This document shows, piece by piece, positions 12,527-12,927 of a stretch of 12,927 nt of DNA. The notes below the pieces were generated by a model, which did not search any database, was not told where the DNA came from, and worked only from the letters and a program-made list of their open reading frames with translations. How positions within the stretch are numbered: the stretch's first letter is position 1; each line of letters begins with the position of its first letter. The stretch is from an uncultured Rhodospirillales bacterium (GTDB lineage Bacteria > Pseudomonadota > Alphaproteobacteria > Rhodospirillales > Defluviicoccaceae). The position numbers were made by a program, and so were the translations under genes. The stretch spans positions 1 to 12,927 of the forward strand of contig CAKZLS010000099.1 of NCBI GenBank assembly GCA_937127205.1, given 5' to 3'.

Positions 12527-12927
12527 ATGCTTCAGCAATACCTCATGCAGCAATCGACGTTGGAACTGGGCTGGGAATTCTACGTACCGCTTATCGGAAT
12601 GATTCTGTTGATCGCGCTGGCCGTGCCGGTCTGGGTGTCATTGGGACTCGGGGCGGTGGCAATGCTGGTCTTTACCGAAGTCCTGCCGCTCTCATTGGTC
12701 GGGGAATCTTTGTTCGACGGTATCGACGCGTTTGCCTTGATCGCGGTTCCCCTGTTCATCCTGACCGGCGACGTTCTGGTGCGAACCGGACTTTCCGACA
12801 AACTGCTCGACATCGCTGAATCCACCACGGGCGGCTTTCGCGCCGGTTTCGGTACCGCCACCGTCCTCGGATGTGGGTTCTTTGCCTGCATTTCCGGCTC
12901 CGATGCCGCGGGCGCCCGCCGCGACGG
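12527..12927 (+). CDS. dctM: TRAP transporter large membrane subunit, 5' part
   Basis: The first 133 residues of the DctM permease are visible and the gene runs off the window. The start is ATG at 12527, with AGGAG (12517-12521) overlapping the dctQ stop, a sign of coupled translation. Hydrophobic segments lie at about 19-50 (YVPLIGMILLIALAVPVWVS onward) and 65-90. The family core is clear: DAFALIAVPLFILTGDVLVRTGL, then FGTATVLGCGFFACISGSDAAG, corresponding to the usual ATVL-FA-ISGSS-A motif that forms part of the transport site. Here SGSD replaces the common SGSS. This is the ion-motive-force-driven channel subunit of the importer. Confidence 0.93.
   Translation, partial: MLQQYLMQQSTLELGWEFYVPLIGMILLIALAVPVWVSLGLGAVAMLVFTEVLPLSLVGESLFDGIDAFALIAVPLFILTGDVLVRTGLSDKLLDIAESTTGGFRAGFGTATVLGCGFFACISGSDAAGARRD

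Noticed and set aside
1..12927. CRISPR array, insertion sequence, tRNA, rRNA or prophage
   Set aside because: No spaced direct repeats, transposase-like frame, terminal inverted repeats or structural RNA pattern was found on reading through both strands.

Overview
The window looks like a GC-rich proteobacterial chromosome segment, most likely alphaproteobacterial. Pointers are the cbbR-cbbF-cbbP-cbbT-cbbL-cbbS order, a Tat-exported TRAP binding protein, a LacI-type regulator next to TRAP genes, and a TRAP-associated UspA protein. This is inference from gene content; no rRNA or tRNA is present to confirm it.

Left edge (1-502, + strand): the 3' end of a secreted-type protein with an L-type (legume-like) lectin fold and its metal-site residues.

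Calvin-Benson block (561-7480, - strand, read right to left): cbbF (FBPase-like), cbbP (phosphoribulokinase), cbbT (transketolase), cbbL and cbbS (Form IA RuBisCO), a stand-alone CBS-pair protein, and after a 113-bp gap a COQ10/START-like protein. Junctions are tight: cbbP starts with GTG inside the end of cbbF, and the cbbL ribosome-binding site is the last two codons of cbbT. The divergent LysR gene cbbR (7669-8598, +) shares a 188-bp regulatory region with cbbF that holds an AT-rich T-N11-A palindrome. No aldolase, GAPDH, PGK or RuBisCO activase (CbbX or CbbQ/CbbO) is in the window.

Right block (8806-12927): uspA (+) converges on a LacI-family regulator (-). That regulator diverges from an operon for a two-helix small membrane protein, a TRAP binding protein (dctP), the small TRAP membrane subunit (dctQ) and the start of the large subunit (dctM, cut by the window edge). 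A perfect 14-bp LacI-type operator lies just downstream of a consensus -35 box in front of this operon. A second, near-perfect copy lies inside the lacI coding region.

No clearly new defence or mobile system is visible. The most unusual items are the cbbF product, which appears to have lost several FBPase catalytic residues while staying intact in the operon; the CBS and START genes where an activase would often be found; the paired LacI sites; and a very stable hairpin between dctP and dctQ.
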